From: Haplosporangium gracile
Lineage: Eukaryota; Mortierellomycota; Mortierellomycetes; Mortierellales; Mortierellaceae
Reading direction: 5' to 3'
Length of the DNA stretch: 43,474 nucleotides
Assembly: GCA_015499985.1 (NCBI GenBank)
Contig: JAAAUF010000007.1
Coordinates: 1-43,474 of the forward strand
Positions within the stretch are counted from its first letter, which is position 1. Each line of letters opens with the position of its first letter. Made by a program: the position numbers and the translations under genes. The notes under the pieces are model-generated. The model saw only the letters and a list, made by a program, of their open reading frames with translations. It was not told where the DNA came from and searched no databases. Positions 32,204-43,408 of this stretch are shown piece by piece.

Positions 32204-32725
32204 ACAACAACAACCTTAAACGCCTTACAATAAGGCTTCATTAGCGACATTTGCACATTATCCCCTTGTACGATATTCTTTCCCTTTCCTCCATTACGAT
32301 AACACATTACTGTAGTCCAGTGCGCACCCTATAATAAAACAAGCTCGCTCATAAGCAACAAGGATCCATCTAACTGTCATTATGTCATTTCATGAAAGGG
32401 AGGCGTGGTAATAATAGTTTGGTGGCCAAGAGGCAAAGTGCTCCGCCGTTCTGGTGCTGATCCGAAAACATTCTAAGCCACTTTGAAGGAGTCCCCAAAA
32501 GGCGTCGCCTTTTTTCATTTTTCTTCCCATGCTCGCCTCTCTTCCTCTCTTTCCATTTATACATTTTCCTTTTCCGTTCTCCCATTCTTCACCTCTCGAC
32601 ACATCAAACCAACAGTCAACTACTTGAATAATCACCCATTACAAACAACAACCACTAGAATCGGTGGACACTCCAAACGGACTCGAAACTCAGCAACTGC
32701 ATTTAAAAACAACAAACAAATAAAC
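32204..32725. promoter_or_regulatory. Intergenic region and leader of the Mex67 gene
   Basis: It holds the 3' flank of the LITAF gene (AATAAAA near 32334) and, from about 32500, a pyrimidine-rich then A-rich leader (CAAACAACAACC) ending at the Mex67 ATG at 32726. No separate gene is seen. Confidence 0.5.
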
Positions 32726-35700
32726 ATGCAGCGTGACAGAGATGGACGTGGTGGAAGCGGAGGACGCCAGAGCGGTGGCATCACTGGAAACGAGACAGAA
32801 GGCTTGTTCACCTCCAACTTCTCTGGCAACAGCGGTGGAAGTGGCGGTGGCGGTGGAGGACGAATTCACCGTGGAGCCAGTGGAGGAGGACGCATTGACC
32901 GGAGACGTGGCGGTGCAGGCGGTAGTGGTGGGGGCCGTAGAGTCGGAGGACTTCGTGGCACATCTGCCAACCTCCCTCACACAAGGACCGCTGGTGGAGA
33001 CCTGGATGGCGATTTGGACATGGGTGAAAAGAAGAAGAGCTTGTAAGTTTTGTATTTATGCTGATGTCGTCGCATCATATCTTGTAAATACTTGAATATA
33101 CCCTTATTTTATTGCTAGTTTCAGCCTCTGGCTTGTTGCATGCGGTTGATATGTTGAGCACGATGGCAATTTCTCTCTCTCCTTACAAGCCTCCATTGAT
33201 GCATGATGACAAAACGGATCCATTGTTACGGAAAACGCATAACAAAAAGGAACGTTATATTGTCAGCTTTCAAAGAGCAAAAATTAGGATACTAATACGA
33301 TATGTATTTACTATTCTACCCACTGCCAATTCTACCAGCAACCCTTACCAGCGACCCGGGAGAAGCATTCGATCTGGTCCCACATCACACGCTATTTCGA
33401 CAGACGATGATTTCATTATCTTTGTAAGCTTCAACCTGTTGCGAATATTTTAAATGAAAAAAGGCTGAGCCGTTCAGCAGGATCCTTGCATTTTTTTTTA
33501 AATACAAAACAGCTAACTATAAAACTCGATCTACATGTTTTCATGACATAGGTGAGCACCGCTGACAACAATATTGGAACGGACTCTGGACTAGATTCCT
33601 TTCTTAACAGGAAGGCTGGCATGAAGCTCGACATCACCAACGTATGTTTAAATATCGGCATAACAAAGGATCGACTCCGTTAAATATTATCAGCCACATG
33701 GAACTCAGCTAACCAGGGTCATACATGCACACAAAAACACATGTAGAAAAAACCAAGCGCAGACAACAACACTGTTTCGTTCAAACTTCCCAACGTCGAG
33801 CAAGCAAGAGCGGTTCGAAAGCTGAATGGAATCAAGTACAGGCGTGCTAAGGTAAAAAGAAACGGATTACAATTGGACATCAAAACATGTGATAGATTCT
33901 CAATGGTACGACGAACTAACAATTTGGTCCGCATGGGCTTTTCCATATTTATAGTTGATTATCAAGTCGACAGGAGACCAAAGGATCATGGAAGATTCAG
34001 TCCGTTCAGCAGCTCCTCGACTCGTGACGTCAGCAGGCACCATCGACTCTATTCGGACATTTATTCGGTCACGATACCAGAACGGATTCCTCGACTTGGA
34101 AAACATGGCTGCCGACCCAACCTTGCGCGCTGCGTCCATTATCCCTCCAGGAGGAAAGACAAGCTCCAGCCAAGTGGGAGCCGTCCTCATGAAGGTCGCC
34201 TCAGAGCTCTTCCCCGATGTAAGCAAGATGTTTGTTGTGGTTCCTTTTAAAACTTAAGAATAAGCGAGCATTTTAGTAGTAGATCAAGCGTTTAACCGCG
34301 TCGTATTCATTTTTTATAGATCACCACTATTTCATTGGCGTCCAACAACCTGCAATCCATGCAGCCGATTTCGTCCATCGCTCGGTTCTTCCCCAAGCTC
34401 CTGAATCTCTCTCTCAAGGACAACAACATCACCTATATGAAGGATCTAGAGTACATTTCGGGATCAAGGAAGCTGACCAACCTGCGCGAGCTGATCCTTC
34501 TGGACAACCCTGTCCGCGACCTCGCCATTGAAAAGAACAAGGATGACTTTTCGTATAGGAGCGACATTACAAAGATGTTCCCCTCATTGCAGGTGCTCGA
34601 TCAAACGCCTGTTACTTCCAGCAAGATTTCATTCGGACTGGGCGATTTGGTGACCGTAGAAAAGGATACAGCGACTCTGCCTGTCCCAATCAAGGGCAAC
34701 TTTTACGACTCTCCTGGCACTCAGGCCATGGTGCAAGAGTTTCTCTCCAGGTAACCATCGACACTCGTAACATTTACGTTCAAAAGATAGCTAGCTTACA
34801 CACATGATGCCAACCACTTACCGCTCATTTCTTGTGTCATAATAGCTTCTTTAACCTCTACGACACCAACAGGAGCGCACTGGAGGCAATGTACGATAGC
34901 AGCGCCACCTTTTCTTACGTGGCGGATCTGACCATATCCAATCTCCAGCGGCTGAAGGGATTGAGGGGTGACCGTTGGGATAATTACGTGGATGGATCTC
35001 GCAGTCTCTCTCGCGTGAAAGAGCTGGACGAGCGAACCAAGAGGATTCATGTTGGAAATGCTGATATTGTGAAGGAGGGCATCCTTAAATTGCCCAAGAC
35101 CAAGCACCACCTGGATGACGCCTCTAAGGTCTGTGTCGACGCCTGGCAAACAGGAGGCCTGCTCCCTGCGATCTGCATTTACATCATGGTCCACGGAGAG
35201 TATGAGGAGCCTAAAGGCTCACGACCAGTTGTCAAATCATTCGACCGATCATTCATCATCGCGCCCGCTCCACCCAACTCTCAGTAAGTGTTTTTTTTTT
35301 TTGCTTTTTATCGCGCTTGGTTACTTAGTAGCCTTTTTGGTGGTCAAAAGCAGCTTATTAACCATTTTTTCTCTTCTACTTTTACTGGAAAAAATAGAGC
35401 CAGCTTACACGGATGGAAGTGCATTATTATTTCCGATCAGTTGATTGTGCGCCATTACAATGGACCTAAAGCCTGGGAACCAGAGTCTGACCCCAACACC
35501 CCTAAGCCTGTCGCCCTCGGTCCTCAAGCCGGCGTTGCGCAAGGCGGACCGACTCCAGCACCTATCACGCCCGGCGCAGTGGCAGCACCAGCCGTCCAAG
35601 GCGTCCAACCCGATCCCCAGCAGACTCCCATGGCCGGCATCGTAAGTTACTTTGTATTTATGTTGACAAAGTGTTGACCGAATTGATGCTGATCTTTAAT

Positions 35701-35887
35701 ATTTTGCCAATAGACACCGGAGCAGCATGCGATGGCACAGGAGCTGCAACGTCAAACAGGCCTCAACTACCCATATGCGGTGCAATGTTTGGCGGCTGTT
35801 GCGTGGGATTTTGCAGCCGGAATTGCATTGGTGAACCAGGAGCGAGCCAACATTCCAGCCGACGCATGGCAGGCCCCTCGTTTTTAA
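32726..35887 (+). CDS. MEX67: mRNA export factor Mex67/NXF1 (TAP)
   Basis: Nine exons, 32726-33042, 33339-33423, 33552-33641, 33747-33851, 33955-34218, 34320-34750, 34846-35283, 35398-35641 and 35714-35887, join in phase into 715 residues. Order: a Gly/Arg-rich N-terminus (1-100), an RRM-like part (about 150-215, VSFKLPNVEQARAVRKLNG), leucine-rich repeats (ISLASNNLQSM, LLNLSLKDNNITYMKDLEYI, LRELILLDNPV; about 288-390), an NTF2-like domain (FFNLYDTNRSALEAMYDSSA, about 430-610), and a C-terminal TAP-C/UBA-like domain (659-715, LNYPYAVQCLAAVAWDFAAG). The protein binds mRNA and, with an Mtr2/NXT1 partner through the NTF2 domain, carries it through FG-nucleoporins to the cytoplasm. The first intron is ambiguous: an acceptor at 33118 is also in frame and open. 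Confidence 0.95.
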
Positions 35888-36168
35888 ACAACCAATCTCT
35901 TGTTGTCACACATCACACACACATTAACACCCAGCTCTATGCCTAGAACTATCCTTCAACAAAATGTACTTCTGGACAACTACTCTACCATGCATTCTTT
36001 TTCACATCAAACCATTAAAAAACCAAAACCAAATAATAATAAAAAAAGAAACAAAAAACTAATATTGTGAATAGTATAAAGTGAAGGGACGGAGCATGGA
36101 TTGTAATAATACAGCAGAGTGTTTTATTGGTAAGGGGTTTTGTTGTAAAAGAGAGGCGATTAAAGTAT

Positions 36169-36645
36169 TTAATCGAAGAGACCGAATCCCATATCGTCAT
36201 CGGACTCCTCCTTGGCCTCCTCCTTCTTCTCCTCGGCCTTGGTCTCGGCAGCAGCGGCACCACCGGCAGCGGGGGCAGCGGCAGCGGAAGCACCACCGGA
36301 GGGGACGGAAGCGAGCTTGCCGGTACCCTCAGCAATGAGCTAATTTTTTTTTTCCGTTAAAAGTGAGAAGTTAGTTGTTAATTATATGTGGTACATTTGC
36401 ACAAATCATATTTTCTCGGCCGTCCATAATTGCACTTCAACTGCATCCCTGATTTTCTTCTTCCTGGGCATAAAAGAAATAATTACCTCGTTGATGTCCT
36501 TGCCAGAGAGCTGGGCAATCAAGGTCTCAATGCGCTCGGCCTCGGCCTCGATACCGACGGTGGCGAGGAGGGAGGTGATGTCAGAGGCAGCGGGGGCGGC
36601 GTTACCACCGATGGTGAGCAAAAGGTAGGCAGCGAGATACTTCAT
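36169..36645 (-). CDS. RPP2: 60S acidic ribosomal protein P2
   Basis: Two exons on the minus strand, 36645-36487 and 36339-36169, joined by a GT-AG intron in phase, give 109 residues, the normal length. [20 protein letters not shown], then [20 protein letters not shown], is the P2 dimerisation domain; an Ala/Gly hinge follows, then a Glu/Lys-rich tail ending [11 protein letters not shown], the peptide that recruits elongation factors to the ribosomal stalk. The N-terminus distinguishes P2 from P1. A CT-rich promoter lies upstream (36660-36780 on the minus strand). Confidence 0.97.
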
Positions 36646-36769
36646 GGTCTGTTTTGGTGAAGTAAAAGGTTGGAAGTTGGAGAGAAAAAAAAGTGGATTA
36701 GGATCGCTGATTCGACAAGGGTATTTGTAGTTTTTGAGAGATGGCGGAAAGCGGTGGGTGTGGGCGTAA

Positions 36770-37355
36770 TTATTTGTCGTCCTTGCCTGTTGGCGTATGT
36801 TGAGGAGCTGCGGTAGAGGGCTGAGATCCCGTGAAACTAGAGTTTGAGGTCGACTTTGCCGTGCAGCAGAAAAGCAAGAGAACCCCACCTTCCTGATTGA
36901 CTACGGCAACCTCGTGTTGTAGTTGGTGTATTGTTTGGTGCATATGCTTCCCGTGCATCTCAGCTGGATTGAAGGGCGATCAATGCTAGGTAGCGTGCGA
37001 TCCTTCCCCAACAGCCGATCCTGCAGATACCGTGCAAAGGAGTAGGTCGAGAAGACTGGCCCTGGCGATGTTGTAGAGCAGAGACTTCCTGATCGAGGAA
37101 AGCTAGCTTATCGCGTAATCTCCATTGCTGATGACTTTTTCCCAAGTCAAAAAAAAAAGAGCCGATCGGTCGCCCTTGTTGAAAAAAAGTTGATACACAA
37201 TTTCGATGGGTTTGTGATTGTGACAATGATGAGGTCGTTGTTGTTTGAGTGGTTGGAGTAACTATCGATTGATAGACGGATGGATAGTCGTCGACGGATG
37301 GATATCTCCCTTGCGTCCCAAATTTAAGCAATTGAATTTTCCAGATATGTTCCAA
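36770..37355 (-). CDS. Possible small coiled-coil protein (uncertain, start unknown)
   Basis: Two minus-strand exons fit: a first one ending at 37031 ([20 protein letters not shown], then LQHRQ) and a second, 36963-36770 ([20 protein letters not shown], ending at a stop). The 67-nt intron between them has a GTATCT donor and a CCAG acceptor and keeps the phase. Both exons have heptad-like leucine/glutamine spacing, suggesting one short coiled-coil protein. The first exon stays open to about 37355 but no in-frame ATG was found, so another exon upstream would be needed. No family was recognised; it may be a spurious frame. Confidence 0.3.
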
Positions 37356-37645
37356 CTGGCGGCGAGTCCTTACAAAGAATCTAGTTCAATTTCAAGAGGA
37401 GGGAACCAGTGGACTCGCGCACTGCGGCGATATTTAAAGGAAGATCAAGCTGTATGAATTAATTAACAAGTCACAAGAATGAAGGCGAACTCGCCCGAAA
37501 CAAGACAAAACGACTTCGACTTCACTTTCGCACGACCTCACAACACCCACAACCCATACTTTTCACTCTATAGAACACTCATTGTTCATTCATTCATTCA
37601 TTCACACTCACATTCACCCATACAATCCACCGCAACAAAATAGGA
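37356..37645. promoter_or_regulatory. Promoter and leader of the COQ7 gene
   Basis: A 290-base stretch between the possible minus-strand gene and the COQ7 ATG. It contains a short (CATT)n run at about 37581-37603 and a CAC/CTC-rich leader typical of the neighbouring genes. No defined binding site is claimed. Confidence 0.4.
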
Positions 37646-38988
37646 ATGGTATCCGTATTTCAGAACTCGCTCAAGCGCACAATGACCTCATTGCTGCTGA
37701 CACAGTCAAGACTGACTTCCGCAACAGCAGTTACAAACACGACACGCGCACTTTCAACAACAGCACTTACCCGCCAGGCTACAACCTCAACACCTTCACC
37801 CTCCGCTTCCTCCGATGATCACAACAAAACTTCCTCTACCGACTCTTCTTCTTCTACTACTGACTCTGCTTCAGTGCCACCACTGAAGCTTTCAAAGGAG
37901 CAACGCGAGCTTCTAGAGGAGATGATCCGTGTTGATCAGGCGGGGGAACTCGGCGCCAATTGGATCTATCGCGGCCAATATGCCGTCCTAGGATCCGACA
38001 AGAAAGTCGGTCCTTTGCTCCAGGTAGCATCTCTTTCTTCGCTTTTTCCATCTGTATTGTTGGCTACCATATCAACGCGATTTTTACGTCACAATTGTTT
38101 CCACAAGGACGGACAATTATTTTGACGCCCAATTATTACTTAAACCCTTCCATTGGCCCCATAGCACATGTGGGATCAGGAGAAGCATCATTTGAAGGTG
38201 TTTGACGGGATTGTGAGTCAATATCGCGTGCGTCCCACGGCATTGAGACCCGTCTGGGAGATGGCCGGGTTTGCATTGGGTGCTGGAACGGCCTTGTTGG
38301 GCAAGGAGGCTGCCATGGCTTGTACCGAGGCCGTCGAAACTGTCATCGGAGGCCACTACAACGAGTATGTTTTTTGTTTGCTCGTTGAGTTTTTTGTTTT
38401 GTTGCTTTGGTTTGGTGATGATATAGTAACTAATCCCCTTGAATCGCGTTTCTCTTTTGTGGATGATTAGTCAGCTGAGAGAGCTGTTGAAGATTGATCA
38501 CCCGGATATCGCGGAACTGCGCAAGGTAAATGGCTTATTTTGAAAAAATACGCGACCAATTTTCTATGAGGACAAATGAGGACAAATGGAAAAATGCTGC
38601 CATGTTTATTAACGCGTCTCTCGATCTTTCTTTGACGAATGTTGCCTTATTCTCGCAGGTGGTGAAACAGTTCAGAGATGACGAGCTTGAACATTTAGAG
38701 ACAGCATTGGAGCATGACGCACAGAAGGTAATGATGACCATTTTTTTTTTTGTTTGATTATCACACGTAGCAAGGGAAGATCGGGATAAGAATTTGAAAA
38801 CTACATTTACGATTAAGAATGAGATCGAAGGAGAGTGAGTGGATGAATGAGTGGGCGACTAATACATTTTACTGTTGTTCTCTTTCTTTCTGTGTGGCAA
38901 TTTAACAAAGGCACCGCAACACGAGTTGTTGAGCAATGCGATCAAACAGGGATGCAAGGCTGCGATCTGGATCTCCAGCAAGGTTTAG
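37646..38988 (+). CDS. COQ7: 5-demethoxyubiquinone hydroxylase, mitochondrial
   Basis: Five exons, 37646-38023, 38165-38364, 38471-38525, 38659-38727 and 38911-38988, join in phase into 259 residues. The Ser/Thr/Arg-rich N-terminus (about 1-75) is a mitochondrial targeting sequence; a second ATG at residue 13 is an alternative start. The di-iron ligands are visible: Glu101 in [14 protein letters not shown], ExxH at residues 132-135 (QEKHHL), Glu in [13 protein letters not shown], and the second ExxH in [15 protein letters not shown]. The enzyme hydroxylates demethoxyubiquinone in the penultimate step of coenzyme Q synthesis at the matrix face of the inner membrane. The short C-terminal exon ([10 protein letters not shown]) is typical of the family. 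Confidence 0.96.
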
Positions 38989-39273
38989 AAAGTAGTTAGC
39001 CAATGATCAACCTCTTTTTCAATCTACAGACCTCATACCTTTGTTACGAGCCTACCCCTAAAAAAAAAGCATTGGCAAAGAAAGGATGGTCAGCATACAG
39101 CCCCATTGTCATTGAAATCACAATAAAATATGAGAAGAAAACATGATTCGCAGAAGGGTGATATTTTAATGGTCTACTTGATCTACTTTTTCTAAGCGTA
39201 AATGGATAGTCGCGATCGACAAAAGGACCACTAGTTGCAATTAGATATGACGTGCACAGGCTCCTCCCTCCCT

Positions 39274-40058
39274 TCATTCTTTCTTTGCGCTTCTATAATC
39301 TACACGGGAGGCGAGGGTCATCTTGGCAATAGTTTCCATTTGTTCGTTGGTGATAAAAACTTCCGTTTTGAGGTCCTTGATTGAATAGTCCTTTGATCCC
39401 TAGGATGACCGATATCGCCGTCAACATACCCGATGCTTTTCCTATTATACTATTAAAATCATGAACAGCGACAGAAGTTTGAAAGATTAGTCTAGGCAAA
39501 GGACATTTCGCCTTGTGCGACAGAAAAGTCTTCTTTTTTTTTTTTATTCTTGTGAGAAGACTGTACCTGAAGGTGAGATTGGTGGTGAGGGCGCGGTCCT
39601 TGGGCTTGAAGGTGCAAGGGCTCCCGCGGCCTCGGCAAAGGTGACCATTGCTCCTGCATGGGCTGTTCCATAAAGGTTCGAGTTCATTTTTACCTTCTAT
39701 GATTCCAATAGAAAAAAAAACTAAATATTTTACGTGAATACATGTAAGTGTTTTTTTTTTTTTTTTTTTTTTCGTTTGTAGAGTTCTTTTTAGGTCGTAA
39801 TTTCTCTTCCTTTTTATGCTTTGCCTTCATGGTAAAAACGGCTTTGCCTTTGGAAAACTCTGTGACACGGTAGTCGATGACGGAGAGGAAGGGGCTATAG
39901 ATGTTGAGGTAGAAGGACGTAAAACGAGACGGAGGGGCATCTAGTGATAGAAAAAAGTCGAGTTCCGGAATCCAAGTGGATTGTTTGTAATTGCAGCCTG
40001 GTGGGTCGCAAGACCAAGGTTGACAGTAAAAGTCCCGACTGTGATCGGCCTCAATGTG
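39274..40058 (-). pseudogene. 4HBT-type thioesterase, probably decayed
   Basis: Minus-strand blocks at about 40058-39825, 39696-39567 and 39491-39274 read like a PaaI/4HBT hot-dog thioesterase: FTSFYLNIYSPFLSVIDYRV and GKAVFTM, then NLYGTAHAGAMVTFAEAAGA (the H-x-G active-site region), KDRALTTNLTF, FQTSVAV, IGKASG and TEVFITNEQMETIAKMTLAS before a stop. Reading it as one protein needs a one-base shift near 39620, another between IGKASG and the tail (about 39420), and a GC rather than GT donor at 39824. No convincing start codon was found; a possible first exon lies at 40320-40400. Either a recent pseudogene or a gene with sequence errors. Family members hydrolyse acyl-CoA thioesters. Confidence 0.6.
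39751..39772. repeat. T22 homopolymer
   Basis: A run of 22 T on the plus strand lies in an intron of the decayed thioesterase gene. It is a natural site of sequencing and length error. Confidence 0.95.
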
Positions 40059-40266
40059 CTGAAGAGATAATAGAGTGACATGAGAGGGATGTTATGTTTG
40101 TTGATTGATGTGGGAGTTAAAAGGTCGTTGGTGGGATTGCGGGAGTGTATCGGTGAGAGGAAAAGAGGAAGAAGGACGAAGAAGAGGCGACGATTGACAA
40201 GTGTTGTCATGTTGACAATTTGGGGTTCTGGCTAATTATTTTTTTTAAAGGGTATTCTGTATCCAA

Positions 40267-40293
40267 AGGAAGGAAGGAAGGAAGGAAGGAAGG
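40267..40293. repeat. (GGAA)n tetranucleotide repeat
   Basis: About six copies of GGAA, upstream of the decayed thioesterase gene and possibly within its first intron. Confidence 0.9.
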
Positions 40294-40401
40294 GAAGACG
40301 ATTCGTGTCCTGTTACCGCCTCCTTGATCGGGGAGATACTCTTCGTAAGAAGGAAGGACAAAGATCGTGTGTAGAAAAGTAAGCGAAATTTCCATGGGCA
40401 A

Positions 40402-40980
40402 AGTAGATCGCGTTACATGTGGAACGCTACCATCGAGGTACTTGACATCTCACGGAGAACGAATTTGAAGAGAGAGGCAGAGTCGATCAATAGTCTCAAG
40501 CACCTTCCTTTTTTCTTATTTACTTCTTTACTGGCGGTATTTATGGGCGTGTATGTTTGTGTTCCTAGTCATGCCATTTTTTTTTCTCTCTTGTTGGTAT
40601 TTTTGCTGTATTGATCAGATCAGTGTCTTTATCGTTCTCGCTTGTTATGGATTGGTGGCGTTGCACATGCGGGGCGACATGTTGTATGTCTCTTGAGTCC
40701 AATTTCCAATTGACTTCTTGGCATGGGTGTGGCAGGTGAAGCGCAAGTGCGAAGTAGCACACACACACAGCCAGCACACTCGCCGCCGCTCTTCTCTCCT
40801 GTTTGCCTGTCTTGGCAATTTTTGGTCACCGCTGCCTGTGCACCCTTTCCTCCTGTCGGTCTTCTATTCTTAATTCTTCTTGGCTTTTCCTTCCTCTTCC
40901 TCTTCTTCACACCTGTACTCCTTCACGCTTTCACATTCATTCACTTCCTTGCAGTCAATCCACATCACTCACACAGTGAA
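40402..40980 (+). promoter_or_regulatory. Promoter and long CT-rich leader of the 40981 gene
   Basis: The stretch turns strongly pyrimidine-rich from about 40780 to the ATG at 40981. The frame of the downstream gene is open back to an ATG at 40723 and would encode hydrophobic text such as PPVGLLFLILLGFSFLFLFF, but this composition is what a CT-rich leader gives by chance, so the later ATG is preferred. Confidence 0.45.
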
Positions 40981-43408
40981 ATGACACAGAACACTGAGAA
41001 CACAGATAGGGACGGACCGTTGCTTCAGGACAACCCAAGTCACCCCAACCAGCACGACAACGACAGCGACGACGACGAGACTTTCCCTCCTTCATACGAA
41101 GAAGCCATTTCTCACCTTGACGACAACACCACCGCGACTAGTTCGACTACCGCACCTCAACTACAACCCGCCCTCTCACCGCCACTACCGCAATCACAGC
41201 ATTCACAGCAACCATCTCGGCACTTTCAACAAAGCGCTGACTTGCACATTGAACAACCGCAACAGCATTCTCGACAACCAACAGAGAATCGCAACACCAA
41301 CAACATCGGCCATGCCGATTCCTCGGCTCCTTTAAAACCAACTCATACACCATCCGCACCACCAGCAGCGTCTTCTGGCCCAAGGGACAACAACGGCAAC
41401 AGTGGTCAAGGCAGCAGCAACGCGTCTCCTCACTTGAACGCCTTTGGACATCCCCATATCGACCCTTTCCATCAACACCGGCATCATCAGCACCAACACC
41501 AGCACTCTTCGTCTTCCTCGGATCCTACTTCACCGTTCCCTCCCATGCCACCATCGTCGACAATATCGGGATTCGGTGGTGCTAGTGGATCGCCTGGTAT
41601 GTTTGGAGGACTTCCGCCAGGCCCGTTTCCGTTTGGACATCCACCTACAATGTTGCCTCCTGGTGTCGTTCCCGGCAGCGGCTTTCCTGGACTGTTCCGA
41701 CCACCGATTCCATCAGTTCCACCGGGGATGTTTGGTATCCCAGGACAAGGCGGGTTTTCTTCACCGGCAGGTTTCGCTGGCTTTCCATCATTAGGACGAC
41801 CATCTACCCACCGGGGATTTTTATTTTCGGGTTCACCAGGTCGATCAGGTAACGAGGGCTCGTTCGGCTTCGGAGGACCATCTGGCGGTCAGGCAGGAGG
41901 TGACTCGACTACACCTACGTCGTCGGGACCTGGATTCTCGTTTGGGCAGACGGAGGCAGCAACAACGGGTAGTTCACGTGGCTCGTCGTCTTCTTCAGGA
42001 GGCGGTTTTCCTATGCCACCGGTACCGCCCGCACCACCTGCTCTACCAGCAACGCCGCCTATGCCGTCCATGCCTCCGATGCCTCCAGCACACTCTTCCT
42101 CTCCGCCCAATGTTCCCGAGTTGCCGGAATTACCAGAACTGCCGTCCTTGCCCTCAGCTTCAGCATCGATACCCTCGGACACAGTACCAACTTCTGGAGC
42201 AGGAGCAGGAGCAGGAGCAGGCGCCGATTCTCTCCCGCCAACGTTCTTTATGGCAACAACGACTTCAGAATCGCGACCAGTACCACCGTCAGGAATTCCG
42301 TCTTTGGAGGGCGCGCCGACGGGGAGTGATATCTCGACGGCGACCTATAAGCGTACTGATCGTGGAGTTGAGACGCAGGATTTATTGCTGGATGATCCGT
42401 TCCAACTCTACCGGTTCTTTGTCGCGCACAACGACAAGCCTCAAATGCATGTTCTTATCACTGGTAGGTTCCTGCTTTTCATTTCTCGGTTTTGTCATGG
42501 ATGGCGGGTTTGACGGCCATTATTTATACGCGTATTTCTTCTCACACATATTATCTCAATTTTTTTTAAATGCGCTTGTAGGATCTCATGTGGAGAAAAA
42601 GTCGACGGAGAAACGCGCTGGCGACGGGACAATCTCGACTGTGTACAGCAAAGTGGAGGTGTGCGATTTCAAGATCGACTTGGATCTTACATCCTACATC
42701 TCGCCCTATGGAACCATCAAAACCCTCCCGGACCCGAAAACTTCCAACAAGTTGTCCCTTCGTGAAGTCATTGAACAGCATATTATTGAGGAGAACCCTT
42801 TCAAAGAGATGCACATGAAGAAGGTAACTCTTTCTTTCACTTTATAAGAAAAAAAATTGTCGTTGATAGATCAGATTACTTGAATTTGGATAAACCTATC
42901 GCCTGGCTAACTTGGCAAGCGTCTTTTTTTCACTAAATACTGCTTTTATAGAAAGTAAGCTGGGATTATGAGGATTTGACGAGGGCGATTGTGCATGCAA
43001 TTCGGTCGGTCAACTACCGGTACAAGATTGAGATTTCATACCCGACATCCAACAACCGGGTTATTGTCCATTCTGCATCGCTGCTCTCCCAGTTCATGAA
43101 GAGTACCTGGACAAAGACTTTTTGTGGTATCTCTCTCGTCGGTATCGTCTTCTACCCTTTGGTAAGCTACATCCTTAAATCTAAAATATTTTATTTAGAA
43201 AGTAAGCTCTTTCGTTTGTCACTCTGTACATGCTAATTTGATATTCTAATATTTTATATTTTTTTGGTATCTATCTTAGCGCGAGTATTACAAGGTGGTG
43301 AAGGACAAGAACATCCAGTCCGAGTTCCATATGACCATCTCGACGGCGGACTTTATGCGCAATAATTACTGGAAGATTGTCGATCAAGTTCAATTCAAGA
43401 ACGAGTAG
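40981..43408 (+). CDS. Conserved fungal protein of unknown function, PPxY motif and membrane segment
   Basis: Four exons, 40981-42463, 42582-42823, 42952-43161 and 43280-43408, join in phase into 687 residues. Residues 1-430 are low complexity: acidic start, PPSYEEA at 36-42 (a PPxY motif of the kind bound by WW-domain ubiquitin ligases), then Gln/His, Gly/Phe/Pro and Pro/Met runs and a GAGAGAGAGA run made by a GGAGCA repeat at 42196-42221. From about residue 455 it is well-folded text: LLLDDPFQLYRFFVAHNDKP, FKIDLDLTSYISPYGTIKTL, LREVIEQHIIEENPFKEMHM, WDYEDLTRAIVHAIRSVNYR, then a hydrophobic stretch TFCGISLVGIVFYPL (about 631-645) and a C-terminal part ending MRNNYWKIVDQVQF. I recall similar uncharacterised proteins in other fungi but know no function. 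Probably a membrane-attached protein. Confidence 0.8.

Noticed and set aside
32690..32980. Ser/Thr-rich minus-strand frame opposite the first Mex67 exon
   Set aside because: Antisense shadow of the Gly/Arg-rich coding exon.
39400..39429. A 30-nt GT...AG segment in the thioesterase that would restore the frame as an intron
   Set aside because: It is too short for a fungal spliceosomal intron; a frame change is the simpler reading.
40723..40980. N-terminal extension of the 40981 gene with a hydrophobic, signal-like stretch
   Set aside because: The hydrophobic residues come from a CT-rich leader; the later ATG begins sensible acidic protein text.
41900..42847. A 315-codon arginine-rich frame overlapping the 40981 gene
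   Set aside because: It is a shifted reading of the Pro/Gly-rich exon, runs into an intron, and lacks any domain.
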